Shown in pieces: positions 50,001 to 60,079 of a DNA stretch of 64,000 bases. Numbering within the stretch: position 1 is the stretch's first letter; each line of letters opens with the position of its first letter. The stretch covers positions 37,866,001 through 37,930,000 of the forward strand of contig OX392538.1 of assembly GCA_947623455.1 (NCBI GenBank), in the 5' to 3' direction. The position numbers and the translations under genes are program-made. Below the pieces are notes generated by a model that saw only the letters and a list, made by a program, of their open reading frames with translations, did not search any database and was not told the DNA's origin. This stretch comes from Mimachlamys varia (lineage: Eukaryota; Mollusca; Bivalvia; Pectinida; Pectinidae).

Positions 50001-53000
50001 TGTAGAGTCCAGTTTTGACACATTAAATTGCCATATTGATAGCTTGCCTGCAATACATTAAATGGCCAGGCGGGTAATTTACCTGTAATACAATAATGGC
50101 CAGGCGGGTAATTTACCTGTAATACAATAATGGCCAGGTGGGCAATTTATCTGTAATACAATAATGGCCAGGTGGGTAATTTACCTGTAATACAATAATG
50201 GCTAGGTGGGTAATTTACCTGTAATACAATAATGGCCAGGTGGGCAATTTACCTGTAATACATTAATAGCCAGGTGGGTAATTTACCTGTAATAGAATAA
50301 TGGCCAGGCGGGTAATTTACCTGTAATACAATAATGGCCTGTTCGGTAATTTACCTGTAATACAATAATGGCCTGTTCGGTAATTTACCTGTAATACAAT
50401 AATGGCCAGGCGGGTAATTTACCTGTAATACAATAATGGCCTGTTCGGTAATTTACCTGTAATACAATAATGGCCAGGTGGGTAATTTACCTGTAATACA
50501 ATAATGGCCAGGTGGGTAATTTACCTGTAATACATTAATTGCCAGGTGGGTAATTTACCTGTAATGCAATAATGGCCAGGTGGGTAATTTACCTGTAATA
50601 CAATAATGGCCTGTTCGGTAATTTACCTGTAATACAATAATGGCCAGGCGGGTAATTTACCTGTAATACAATAATGGCCAGGCGGGTAATTTAGCTGTAA
50701 TACATTAATAGCCAGGTGGGTAATTTACCTGTAATACAATAATGGCCTGTTCGGTAATTTACCTGTAATACAATAATGGCCAGGCGGGTAATTTACCTGT
50801 AATACAATAATGGCCAGGCGGGTAATTTAGCTGTAATACATTAATAGCCAGGTGGGTAATTTACCTGTAATACAATAATGGCCAGGTGGGTAATTTACCT
50901 GTAATACAATAATGGCCAGGTGGGTAATTTACCTGTAATACAATAATGGCCAGGTGGGTAATTTACCTGTAATACAATAATAGCCAGGTGGGTAATTTAC
51001 CTGTAATACAATAATGGCCAGGTGGGTAATTTACCTGTAATACATTAATAGCCAGGCAGGTTATTTACCTGTAATACAATAATGGCCAGGTGGGTAATTT
51101 ACCTGTTATTCATTTTGTTGTGTTATTTGTTTCATTTACAGTTGTGTAATGGCCAGGTGTGCAATTAACCTGTAATACATTATATTGCCAGGTGGGTAAT
51201 TTACCTGTAATACATTATATTGCCAGGTGGGTAACCTGCCGTTCCGTCGGATCTGTAAGGGGATGGGGGTAGACATCACCTGTTGTGAGATGGCTCTCGC
51301 CTCTAACATCCTCCAGGGACAGATGTCGGAGTGGGCCCTACTCAAGCGTCACGAAACGGAAGATTTGTTTGGGGTTCAGGTAAGTCTACCATTGACTGCA
51401 TGTAATTGTCATGATCATGTCTACCTAAGCAAGCATAAAAACCATTAAAAGGATTCAAAGATAGATCTAACCACAGTTTACTGCTAGTATGTTAGTAACA
51501 CTGGTGTAATTTAAGAGAGTTTTTGTGACTTGCATTCAGTTATAAATGTGTAGTAAATAAATTTAGCTATCATCACAGTGTCTTACCTACCAGTTGCTCT
51601 CACAAATCAAATCTAAAGTTTCAAGTAGTACTTAAACCCTTACAAAGTGTCATTTACATGTGTCACTTTCAACCTTCTCTATATATCTATATTTCCACTG
51701 CAAGTTTCTCTATGATATGCATTGCAATAAGAAATATGTTCATAATGCTATGAACGCAATTTGGTAAGCATAAATTTGATGCCACCTTCTTCTGCCTTCA
51801 TTATCATAAGACAAAGCAAGCATTTGTTGGTGTCGCTAACCTGTTTCAGGAATGTTGTTTGCTAATAATGAATAACTTGTAATAGAAATTGTTGAATGGC
51901 CTGTTTTCAATATTTGAGTTGGTATGAAAGCAAATTGATTTTTAATACATACAAAGTTAATATCACAAATCCCAAGCCAGCTTCATAGAATATGTATGTA
52001 TCATATTTGTGACATACATCTTTACATCTGTACCAAAATGTCCTTATCAGAATAGAAAAGGGGTTTCAATACATGACATGAACCAGTCAAACATTGCTAT
52101 GTTGTTAAGGACAAGCAAACAAAAGTGTCGTTACTCTAACACAAACAATTCCCAGATTGCAAATTGTAGTGCGGTAACTCTTAATTAACACTTTCACCCC
52201 CGAAACATAACTTCATAATGTGACTTCGGGTGAATGAGATAAAGTTGTTGAGCATGTCTGTTTGTGACAGATATGTGGCGCCTTTCCGGACACTTTGACG
52301 CGGTGTTGTCAGCTGATCAACGACGAGTTATCCGTGGACTTCGTCGACCTCAACTGTGGCTGTCCCATAGACCTAATCTGCAAGAAGGTAGGACTGTGAT
52401 GCTATATACTGTCAAGATTATTAGATCATTTTAGTAAATACATGCAATATGTTTTAATAGTCTAATTTCCACTATTAAAAGGTCATGATTTACTTTTCCC
52501 ATCTTTTTGGAGATTTTGTTCTTATCTTGCAATTTCTTTTTGTATGAACAGTCTATATAATTATTGCATATGGCCTGTATATTATTCATCTTTTGTCTAT
52601 CAAATTTTTTAACAATTCGTTCTCAGTTGATGATTGCAGAATATGTTAAAATAATTCTGTGTTTTATTGTGTTAAGTCATAAGTAAATGATGAAAACAAA
52701 TTTCATATCAGAACTTTTTTAAATTTAATTTTCAAATTTATAAAAGTTAACAAGGGAGCTAACTCCTCTTCCTTCACATTCAGGGTGAGGGATGTTCATT
52801 GATGGGGAAGAGTACGAAGCTTGAGCAGGTGTTTCGCAGCATGAAGTCAGTGCTAGACGTCCCACTCACAATAAAAATGAGGACAGGAATTTTCGACAAC
52901 AAAAACATTGCCCATTACCTTGTACCAAAGCTCAAGAGATGGGGAGCATCTCTGGTGACGGTAGGTATCTAAATGTTATACCTGATTATAAGTAGAGGTG

Positions 53001-56000
53001 GGGAGCATCACTGGTGACGGTAGGTATCTAAATGTTGGCTACAATATGATTTGTATCGTGATTCATGGGCGTCAATACGATTTGTATCGTGATTCATGGG
53101 CTACAATATGATTTGTATCGTGATTCATTGGCTACAATACGATTAGTATTGTGATTCATGGGCTACAATACGATTTTTATCGTGATTCATTGACTACAAT
53201 ATGATTTGTATCGTGATTCATTGGCTACAAGACAATTTGTATCATGATTCATGGGCTACAATATGATTTGTATCGTGAATCATGGGCTACAATATGATTT
53301 GTATCGTGATTCATGGGCTACAATATGATTTGTATCGTGATTCATGGGCTACAATATGATTTGTATCGTGATTCATTGGCTACAATATGATTTGTATCGT
53401 GATTCATTGGCTACAATACGATTAGTATCGTGATTCATGGGCTACAATACAATTTGTATCGTGATTCATTGGCTACAATATGATTTGTATCGTGATTCAT
53501 AGGCTACAATATGATTTGTATCGTGATTCATTGGCTACAATATGATTTGTATCGTGATTCATGGGCTACAAGATGATGAGTACAGTAGACTCCACTTAAT
53601 GTCACGTCGGTCAATATCACTTTTCGGTTATTATCACGTTTTCTTTGTGCACCGTTTTTCCTGCTATATAATCTATGTATTGTCATTCTTTTAATATCAC
53701 TTGTTTCCAGGTGGATTTCAGTTAATATCACTTTTTTTGGCCACTGTCATACAAAAATTACAGGTAAATGTTAGAAATAATTTTATATAAATGCCCCGGG
53801 GACCGGAGTTTCACACCTGAACTCGCTATGTAAACAACGCCGTGGTCAGCTGCGTCTCTTTCACACCTACCTGATCACTGCAGTACTACTCGAACAATAG
53901 ATTGACTTGGCATACCGGAGCAAAGATTACACCTTTGGGCGAGGGAACCCATACTTTTGTAATCTTAACTAACGCCATGTGTGATTTAATGTGTTCCTAA
54001 CACGAGTTCTATTTTTCATTTCAGCTCGTCTCAAGATTGACTAAGCTTATTCACGTTGTCGTGAAGAAGGCTTACAAGTGGATGGTCTTCCGTAAACATG
54101 ACGAAATATTGATTGAAATTAAAATAAAAAGTGTCTTTTAAACAATAAATGTCCAATTAATTAACTTAAGCTAATGTTCACGTAAAATGCGAAGATATCG
54201 TCTTTGTTTTGATTTTTAAATAGCCAAAGTACGATGCCGGCTGGTGAAGTGCTGAGACTAAATATTATCGTGTGGTTGTTTCATTTGCATAGAGGTCATC
54301 CAATGAAACATCACGTTTCAAAGGTAAAAGTTCATTTCGCGGTAGCGGTATCCAACTGACAAACTCTGTGAAAACGATGTCGCACTTGCAGCGAATATCT
54401 AAAGAAATTAAACTAACAACAGATTTCACAAGGGAAAACCCAGTATACATATCAAGATAACGGTAAATATTTATGGAGTGTCATGATTTTAAAACACAAA
54501 TTTGATGCAGAATACCAGCCACTTGTATGCTAACTTACATCACTAAGCTTAGGCCTACTGCAGTAAACAATCGTAGTACTACTTACGTTTCCTGTGAAGC
54601 TAGCCTACTGATAATATTACGTACGAACAAAATATATGAAAGAAAAGTGCATTCAAGAATAAAACCAAAGAATATACCGTAACTGGAGTGAAAAATCATT
54701 GTTAGTGATAAAATATTCAACAATCTTCTCAGTTGACGACATTTAACCAAGTCCACTTCCGGTTTTGAGGGCCAAAAAATGTCAGAAATACGTTTTCTTT
54801 TAATATCATGTTCCGGTTAATATCATGTTTTCCCCGGACAAATGAGAAGTGATATTAAGCGGAGTCTACTGTATCATGATTCATGGGCTACAAGATGATT
54901 AGTATCGTGATTCATGGGCGTCAATACGATTTGTATCGTGGTTCATGGGCTACAAGATGATTTGTATCATGATTCATTAGCTACAATACGATTTTTATCA
55001 TGATTCATGGGCTACAATACAATTTGTATCGTGATTCATGGGCTACAATATGATTTGTATCGTGATTCATTGGCTACAATACGATTAGTATCGTGATTCA
55101 TGGGCTACAATATGATTTTTATCATGATTCATGGGCTACAATACGATTTGTATCGTGATTCATGGGCTTCAATACGATTTGTATTGTGATTCATTGGCTA
55201 CAATACGAATTGTATCGTGATTCATGGGCTACAATATGATTTGTATCGGGATTCATGGGTTACATGTAGTGTTTATCAAGTTGAAGCTTTTGATGTAAAA
55301 CAAATCAGAAAGTTTTGTACACCTGCTAAATGATGTTTATAGAAAAGTAAGTTAAGCATTCCGGAATTATTTGGTGACATTGTATGTACTGTTTCAATTA
55401 TTACGTGACATTATATGTACTGTTTCAATTATTACGTGACATTATATGTACTGTTTTATTCACAAAAATGTCTAAAATATTGACTATATTTGGTCGCTGC
55501 CCAAGACTGTCACATGTTACCACTTTAAAACAGAGGTAGTTAGGGTAAACAACTCAATAAGTTATTGTGATACTATCTGTGACAGTCACCATGCATCACT
55601 ACACAAGATATGATACCATTACATAGATAGCCCCTTCCTTTTCCAGCAATCCCCTCGCTGACTATAGCTACAGTGTTATGTCTAGTTGTGGAAAGACACA
55701 TTAGTTACTAGATATCAAATGAATTCAGTCACTTTTAAAGATACCTGCACTGTACTGTATAATATGTTAATTGGTATGATGGTATCTCTGTGACTTGTCA
55801 TGTAAACAGGCTAGCTAGAAATAAAAGTATTCCACCCACTGTACTTGTGAAGCTGGTTAATGTCGGGACCCACCGTATTTGTCGTCATGATATTGATATT
55901 CCTGTAATGACTATAAAATTCACAGAAAAATGTATGTTGTACAGTCATGTATGTTCTTTTACATTTCGTAAGCTATGATGTGACTTTTACTTTTCACATC

Positions 56001-59000
56001 TGTTCAATCAGATGGTAATTTATTATCAAGTTTCAGACTTGTGAATGATTTAATTGTTGAATTTGATACGAAAAAGTGAAAAGTAGACTTCCTGTTCTGT
56101 TACAGTGTAAAATTGGCAGAGATATAAAAAAATGAATGTGGCCTATTAAATAATTTATTTACCTCTTTGTCACAGATCCATGGCCGCTCGAGGGAGCAGC
56201 GTTACACACGACTGGCGGACTGGAACTACATAGACGAATGTGCCAAGTTGGGAGCCCCTATGCCTGTATTTGGTAGGTCAAACTGGGATGCCCACATACC
56301 CAGTATAATGATTGTTAGCTGACCTGACCTAAAGGGAGGTGGGGCGTTCATTAGCCATCTGTCTGTCCATCAATATTTCCTTTAAAAATCTTTTGATGAA
56401 ATAGTCAAAGGCCTAGAGACATAATCTTTGGCTGGTATCTGCCTTGGAAGGAGCTGCAGAGTTTGCAAAGGAAAACACGTTCGATGTACTCTCAAGTTCA
56501 AAAGGGATAAATAAAGCATTTTCTAAAATACAGAAAGAACTAGAGTCACAATATAAGGCTGGTAGCTGCCTTTGAAGATGCAAAGGAAAATAACATGATT
56601 TTCGGCTTGAAGCTACCTTGGAAGGAGCTGAACAAAGTTAGTGAAGGAAAATAACTGATTTACTTTCAAGGTCACAGGGATCAAATATGTCCTAACCACT
56701 TTTTCTGAAATACCAAGGCCTAGAGACACGATCTTTGACTGGAAGCTTCCTTTGAAGGAGCTGAACAAAGTTTGCAAATAAGAATAACTTTGACCTATTT
56801 TGTAGGTCACAGGGGTCAATATATCAAAAAGTTGCAAATAATTTCTTTTGGTACCTGTTTCACTGTTATCTGTAAAATCTTTCTCACCACCAGGTAACGG
56901 AGACCTGTTATCGTATGAAGACCTAGATGCCTGTCTGAAGACCAATGCTAGCGGAGGAATGGTTGCCAGGTAACTCGGACATTTCTTGTGGTAGTGATTA
57001 AAATCGTGAGCTTAATAACTGACAGATTCAAAGATTTGTAGAACATTTTCGCAAAATTGAGGTTTCGGTTGCATTTTCCAATTTTTCTCCCGCATTGGAA
57101 ATGTGGAATGACAGAAATCCCACTCCCACCTCTATTAGTATAATTTGTATGTAGTATAACACAAACATACCGATTTAACTCATTTACCCCTGAAGACACA
57201 ATTGAACTCTTCAAATACAAAGGCAGGAATCGCCCATGGTGGAGTTTCAGGGCTGAATAAGTTCAATGCAGATTGATTTCTGAAAATCCCTATGAAAACA
57301 TACCGTTTTAGGCGTACTAAGCCACCTGCCCCCTATACGTGTTTTAAATGAATTATCTAATCTGCCAATACAATCTTTAGTTGTTTCACCAAAGACTGTT
57401 CCACAAAACGCATTTTATTTTACATTTTACACATGACCATTTCCCTGTACAGGGTTTTATAAAGCTCACCCCTTTTGTGTTTTTGGTGCAGTGCAGTGGG
57501 CTTATAAGGTCAAATATGGTATTTACAGTATCCAATGTAAGCAAAGTATACTCTTAATGTTCCTAACGATCAATTTTGAGGCCACTGTGAGGAATAGATT
57601 TATCTCCTTTTATTTGAAAGTATACTCTTAATGTTCCTAACGATCAATTTTGAGGCCACTGTGAGGAATAGATTTATCTCCCTTTATTTGAAAGTATACT
57701 CTTAATGTTCCAAACGATCAATTTTGAGGCCTCTGTGAGGAATAGATTTATCTCCCTTTATTTGAAATCAGATTTTTACTTTACTTTGAAAAATGTTTGA
57801 AAGAAACAAAAGAAATAAATTGATGGGTTGAAATTCGGTGTAGTTAATATTTAATATATGTGTTGCTTCGATTCTTAGCTAAACCACAGACAAAATAACA
57901 AATGTTTTGACATTTGCCATTCAATTTATTTAAAAGAACATTAGTGTAGAGTTGAATGAGTTATTTGTGCTTGAAGTCAACATACAGCCTCCATCATTCA
58001 CTGATGAAGACATTCTGTTTGTACTTCAGAGGAGCGCTGATCAAGCCGTGGATTTTCACCGAGATGAAGGAGAGACGACACTGGGACATCTCAGCTAACG
58101 AAAGATTTGACATGCTCAAGAATTACGTCAACTTTGGGCTGGAGCACTGGGGCTCTGATCACCAAGGGGTGGAAAACACACGTAGATTTCTCCTTGAATG
58201 GTTGTCGTTCTTATACAGGTACCGTACATATTTTACCATCTTTTTCACATTGCCTTTTGCTAGGTCGCTGTGGAATTGCAGGGTATGGCAATCTGCTGTA
58301 TTTTCGTTTCATCGGATTATCTGAATTTGAGTAAATGTGGAGAAATGAAAGACTTTTGTTTAAAACAAAGTTTGAAATATTCCTTGACAGGTACATACCG
58401 GTGGGTCTGTTGGACCAGGTGCCGCAGAAAATCAACGAGAGGCCACCGTTTTATGTAGGTCGCAGTGACCTAGAAACACTCCTGTCCAGCTCTAACTGCG
58501 GGGATTGGATCAAGATAAGGTATGCATAAACTTATTAATCCCTTATATTTAGCTTTAGTTAGACACATGCTCCTAAAAAACTTATTTGAAAAGTTGATTT
58601 TATGCAAAAGAATATAAATGTTGTAAATATCCACTCTTTGATATATGCTCATAATATAGTGTTAATAGTAACAGTATTGGCTTCGGAATCTAGATTTTAC
58701 CCTGAAGTTAATGCCTCATATTGTCAAAACGATTGGATGTATAAATGTTTGTAACGTTAGTTCATGGCGAAGCACTTTGATCATTACGATATCCGGCTAC
58801 ATGTTACTTCACAAAAGAGAATGGCCCATCAAGGGCATGTAACAGAAGATGGTGAATGGCTTTGATTTGAATGCTAAAAATCATTTTTGACCTCATGTAA
58901 ATGGATTTTTTCCATACTCAATTTCAATGCAAGTCACATTACTGTAATAAACTTGCCATAGTCTATAGAGTAACCGGTTAGTACAGAACTCAGACTTAAA

Positions 59001-59296
59001 GGAAGCTCAATTACCCTGAAGATGCAGTTGAACTGTTCCAATTTAAAGTTGGAATGGTTTAATATGGAACTTCAGGGATGAATGGCCAATGGTCAAAGCC
59101 AATAACTTAAATTTTTTTTATAAAAAATTGTTTTCTATTTGAACTGTAATAGATATGGATGAACTTCTTTCAGTCAGGGTTTATAATACAGAGCAAAGTC
59201 AGAAATGTTTCTTTCTTTTCCAGCGAGATGTTACTTGGTCCAGTTCCTGAAGAATTCAACTTCCTCCCAAAACACAAGGCAAATGCCTACAAATGA
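43892..59296 (+). CDS. DUS3L: tRNA-dihydrouridine(47) synthase [NAD(P)+]-like, complete, 12 coding exons
   Basis: FMN- and NADPH-dependent enzyme that reduces uridine 47 in the variable loop of cytoplasmic tRNAs to dihydrouridine (Dus3 family). Coding exons: 43892-44025, 44968-45053, 47849-48570, 49535-49576, 51227-51379, 52271-52387, 52784-52960, 56176-56272, 56894-56969, 58030-58218, 58391-58519, 59224-59296. These sum to 1995 bases, 664 residues plus TGA, close to the roughly 650 of vertebrate orthologues. All introns are GT-AG. Residues 116-135 form a CCCH finger (C-x8-C-x5-C-x3-H) and 152-173 a second (C-x8-C-x5-C-x5-H). The Dus TIM barrel starts at [13 protein letters not shown]. The NxGCP motif carries the likely catalytic Cys410; [19 protein letters not shown] and [12 protein letters not shown] follow as in the family, and the C-terminal helical domain ends [10 protein letters not shown]. 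Introns are loaded with minisatellites and MITEs. Confidence 0.96.
44510..44670. mobile_element. MITE (161 bp) with 5-bp target duplication, DUS3L intron 1
   Basis: Ends CAGTGTTCTCA and TGAGAACACTG are exact inverses, flanked by TAAGG at 44505-44509 and 44671-44675. The CAGTG ends resemble hAT- or CACTA-like families; superfamily not decided. Confidence 0.82.
44968..45053 (+). CDS. DUS3L: DUS3L coding exon 2
   Basis: Encodes [19 protein letters not shown] followed by [10 protein letters not shown], continuing IKPEF from exon 1. It is an 86-base exon with split codons at both ends. Intron sequence immediately after its donor is duplicated 228 bp downstream. Confidence 0.87.
45054..45560. repeat. 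Duplicated intron start and 61-bp-like repeats, DUS3L intron 2
   Basis: aaagaagaaagttcatggta right after the exon 2 donor recurs near 45282 with a change, with about 150 bp of matching text after it. Within, tggggg agatctccct and ccaatgaggaagaaagtgca recur four times. Confidence 0.8.
45842..46593. repeat. 63-bp minisatellite, about 12 units, DUS3L intron 2
   Basis: Units carry gtttcctctgtccccgacat, cagacttaaacata and gacagatagatgtctggtgt. As 63 is a multiple of 3, two minus frames stay open (298 and 248 codons) as 21-residue repeats. I regard these as by-products of the repeat. A single inverted copy lies at 47312-47374. Confidence 0.95.
46617..47090. mobile_element. MITE (about 470 bp) with 33-bp inverted ends, DUS3L intron 2
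   Basis: The ends agcgtgttccatttagc and gctaaatggaacacgct match as inverses over about 33 bases with two mismatches, flanked by TA on both sides. No transposase frame. Lies between the 63-bp array and its inverted single copy. Confidence 0.85.
47312..47374 (-). repeat. Single inverted copy of the 63-bp repeat unit
   Basis: caacaccagacatc, atctgtcaa and ctggtgtcggggcca correspond to the reverse complement of the unit at 45842-46593. Diverged. Confidence 0.75.
47521..47657 (+). mobile_element. SINE, 5'-truncated
   Basis: Starts at the body motif gggttttctccaggtactcc and ends with the tail tgttgtaaaataaataaag, as in the copy at 3171-3410. The tRNA head is missing. DUS3L intron 2. Confidence 0.75.
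47849..48570 (+). CDS. DUS3L: DUS3L coding exon 3: two CCCH zinc fingers
   Basis: The largest exon (722 bases, residues 74-314). A basic linker leads into [20 protein letters not shown] and the second finger [16 protein letters not shown]. Then comes a lysine-rich helical stretch ([19 protein letters not shown]) and an acidic, Ser/Thr-rich linker, ending RPQEKKL. It ends in phase 0 at gtaaga. Confidence 0.95.
48692..49098. mobile_element. MITE, pogo/Tigger-like ends, DUS3L intron 3
   Basis: The left end tagtgtaccctcg and right end cgagggtacactgta are inverses, bounded by TA. Inner ccctcg and taccgcca motifs repeat several times near both ends. Non-coding. Confidence 0.72.
49160..49225 (-). 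pseudogene. tRNA-like sequence (tRNA pseudogene or SINE head)
   Basis: On the minus strand it reads ttccttagctcagtggtaga, then gcgtctgacta and gatcgaaggtc. It has a clear D-arm/A-box but an altered B-box and an anticodon arm that does not pair well. The end pairs ttcct/aggaa. Confidence 0.45.
49535..49576 (+). CDS. DUS3L: DUS3L coding exon 4 (42-base micro-exon)
   Basis: Encodes only [14 protein letters not shown], the first strand and FMN-binding loop of the Dus barrel. Bounded by a long T tract with ccag and by gtaagt. Needed to join exons 3 and 5 in phase 0. Confidence 0.93.
49725..49993 (+). mobile_element. SINE, full length but diverged
   Basis: Starts with an A-box-like ttgaatggtacagtggatag and ends ttgttgtaaaataaatacag, the family tail of 3171-3410. 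A (ta)n tract interrupts the body. DUS3L intron 4, immediately before the 34-bp array. Confidence 0.65.
50041..51234. repeat. 34-bp minisatellite, about 35 units, running into DUS3L exon 5
   Basis: The unit is ggccaggtgggtaatttacc then tgtaatacaataat. Variants have cctgttcggt in place of ccaggtgggt. A four-unit block (136 bp, marked by atttagctg at about 50686 and 50822) is duplicated. A break at 51109-51141 carries an unrelated T-rich stretch ending ttacag. The last unit continues across the exon 5 acceptor into its first eight bases. Confidence 0.95.
51227..51379 (+). CDS. DUS3L: DUS3L coding exon 5, acceptor inside a minisatellite
   Basis: Encodes [20 protein letters not shown] then [10 protein letters not shown]...EDLFGVQ (51 codons). 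The acceptor gccag at 51222-51226 and the first eight exon bases (gtgggtaa) are identical to the unit of the 34-bp array that fills the preceding intron, and the polypyrimidine tract is poor. Most Dus3 proteins I recall have Cys where this one has Val (TT-C-GNLPFRR). Confidence 0.92.
52271..52387 (+). CDS. DUS3L: DUS3L coding exon 6: NxGCP active-site motif
   Basis: Encodes [14 protein letters not shown] and [18 protein letters not shown] (39 codons, phase 0 both ends). Cys410 of GCP is expected to be the proton donor of the Dus reaction. Confidence 0.95.
52784..52960 (+). CDS. DUS3L: DUS3L coding exon 7
   Basis: Encodes [20 protein letters not shown] through [13 protein letters not shown] to RWGASLVT (59 codons). 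KMRTG is the family's K-x-R-x-G flavin-contacting motif. The last 20 bases and the donor recur 59 bp downstream. Confidence 0.95.
52999..53036 (+). repeat. Duplicate of exon 7 end and donor, DUS3L intron 7
   Basis: ggggagcatcactggtgacg followed by gtaggtatctaaatgtt repeats 52941-52978 with one change. It carries a second gtaggt donor at 53020. Using it would add 59 bases and read GTA GGT ATC TAA, an immediate stop. Confidence 0.9.
53037..55262. repeat. 31-bp minisatellite, about 30 units, split by a transposon, DUS3L intron 7
   Basis: Units read gggctacaatatgatttgta then tcgtgattcat, with ggg/ttg and atatg/atacg variants. The array runs 53037-53582 and 54872-55262 on the two sides of an inserted element. 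Confidence 0.94.
53583..54871. mobile_element. Non-autonomous pogo/Tigger-like transposon, 1289 bp, in the 31-bp array
   Basis: The ends cagtagactccacttaatgt and its inverse (23 bases, two mismatches) are flanked by TA at 53581-53582 and 54872-54873. Sub-terminal ttaatatcac motifs recur near both ends. No transposase frame. Joining the flanks restores a repeat unit, confirming the exact insertion. Confidence 0.9.
55263..56175. other. Rest of DUS3L intron 7, no feature
   Basis: Includes a small three-fold repeat of attacgtgacattatatgta (55370-55455). Otherwise plain intron. Confidence 0.55.
56176..56272 (+). CDS. DUS3L: DUS3L coding exon 8: [10 protein letters not shown]
   Basis: Encodes [20 protein letters not shown] and [12 protein letters not shown], ending one base into the GNGD glycine. 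The histidine and arginines of HGRxREQ bind the FMN phosphate and tRNA in Dus enzymes. Confidence 0.95.
56340..56830. repeat. Decayed dispersed repeat in DUS3L intron 8
   Basis: Phrases such as aaggtcacagggatcaa, ccttggaaggagctg and aaatacc aaggcctagagac recur at about 120-bp spacing. Related to 25905-26930. Confidence 0.55.
56894..56969 (+). CDS. DUS3L: DUS3L coding exon 9: GNGD
   Basis: Completes G, then encodes [20 protein letters not shown] and GMVA, ending two bases into the Arg codon of the ARGAL motif. GNGD is the family's FMN-binding loop. Confidence 0.94.
57545..57768. repeat. 74-bp tandem repeat, three units, DUS3L intron 9
   Basis: agtatactcttaatgttcct begins at 57545, 57619 and 57693, each followed by aacgatcaattttgaggcc and gaggaatagatttatctcc. 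Few changes between units. Confidence 0.92.
58030..58218 (+). CDS. DUS3L: DUS3L coding exon 10: [12 protein letters not shown]
   Basis: Encodes [21 protein letters not shown] followed by [20 protein letters not shown] and [10 protein letters not shown]. This is the end of the barrel and start of the C-terminal helical tRNA-binding domain. Split codons at both ends. Confidence 0.95.
58391..58519 (+). CDS. DUS3L: DUS3L coding exon 11
   Basis: Encodes [20 protein letters not shown], then [20 protein letters not shown] and IKI, matching the C-terminal helical domain of DUS3L. Ends two bases into the Ser codon of exon 12. Confidence 0.94.
59224..59296 (+). CDS. DUS3L: DUS3L coding exon 12 and stop
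   Basis: Encodes [20 protein letters not shown] and NAYK followed by TGA at 59294-59296. The [10 protein letters not shown] ending is that of the animal family. Confidence 0.95.
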
Positions 59297-59976
59297 AGAA
59301 AGTGCTTTTGATCTTCAGATCTACTTCCTGAGGCAAAACCTTCATCAGACGGTTATATCATCACTTGAAGAACTGAAAATGAAGTTACCCTGACAATTTG
59401 ACTTTGAAAATACAATCCCTCAGCAGATATCTCTCTTTTTAATGAAATTAAACACGGTACAGCATTTCTGGGTCTTACAAAGAACTGAAATGATTTTTTT
59501 TATCTTTCTTGAAGGAGAATCTTGAAAAGACAGGAAAAACTGCTGTGTTATTTCATCCATTGGTTTAACTGTTATCGGCATCAAAGATTGTTATATTTGA
59601 ACACTTAACAAAAAAAAAGAGATTTTCATTTCTTGAATGAAATATCAAAAGCTATTTATGGAGTTGTTTCCGAAATTTTGTGTTTTTTTCATGGTTGCCC
59701 TGGACAGGAATGTCTAACCTATATTTTGTAATAGCCTTAGTATACTTGGTAACACTGAAATTATCTCGGTCTCCCACACTTAATTGTCGATGTATTTCCT
59801 AGTTTTACATGACTTAGTGAAGTTTTCAATCATAATCTGGTGATGTTGACAGGGTCTGTTTTGTTTTTAAGTCTTGTGTTTTTTTGGGGGGTTTTTGTGA
59901 GTAACTTTTTGATGTTGATAGATGCATTATTTGTAAATCTTTGTAAACTGCAAATTAAAAAATTCAATTAAATGCA

Positions 59977-59982
59977 AATAAA
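59977..59982 (+). other. Candidate DUS3L polyadenylation signal
   Basis: AATAAA in an A-rich stretch 680 bases after the stop codon. It is the first canonical hexamer I see downstream of the gene and lies just before the satellite begins. A shorter UTR using a variant signal cannot be excluded. Confidence 0.5.
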
Positions 59983-60079
59983 AAACAAAATTGTGTTTGT
60001 TTCAATATTGATTCATACGGATGCTTTTTATACGAACGTCAAAAATGACGGGACGTATTATGGTATGGCGTTGTCCGTC

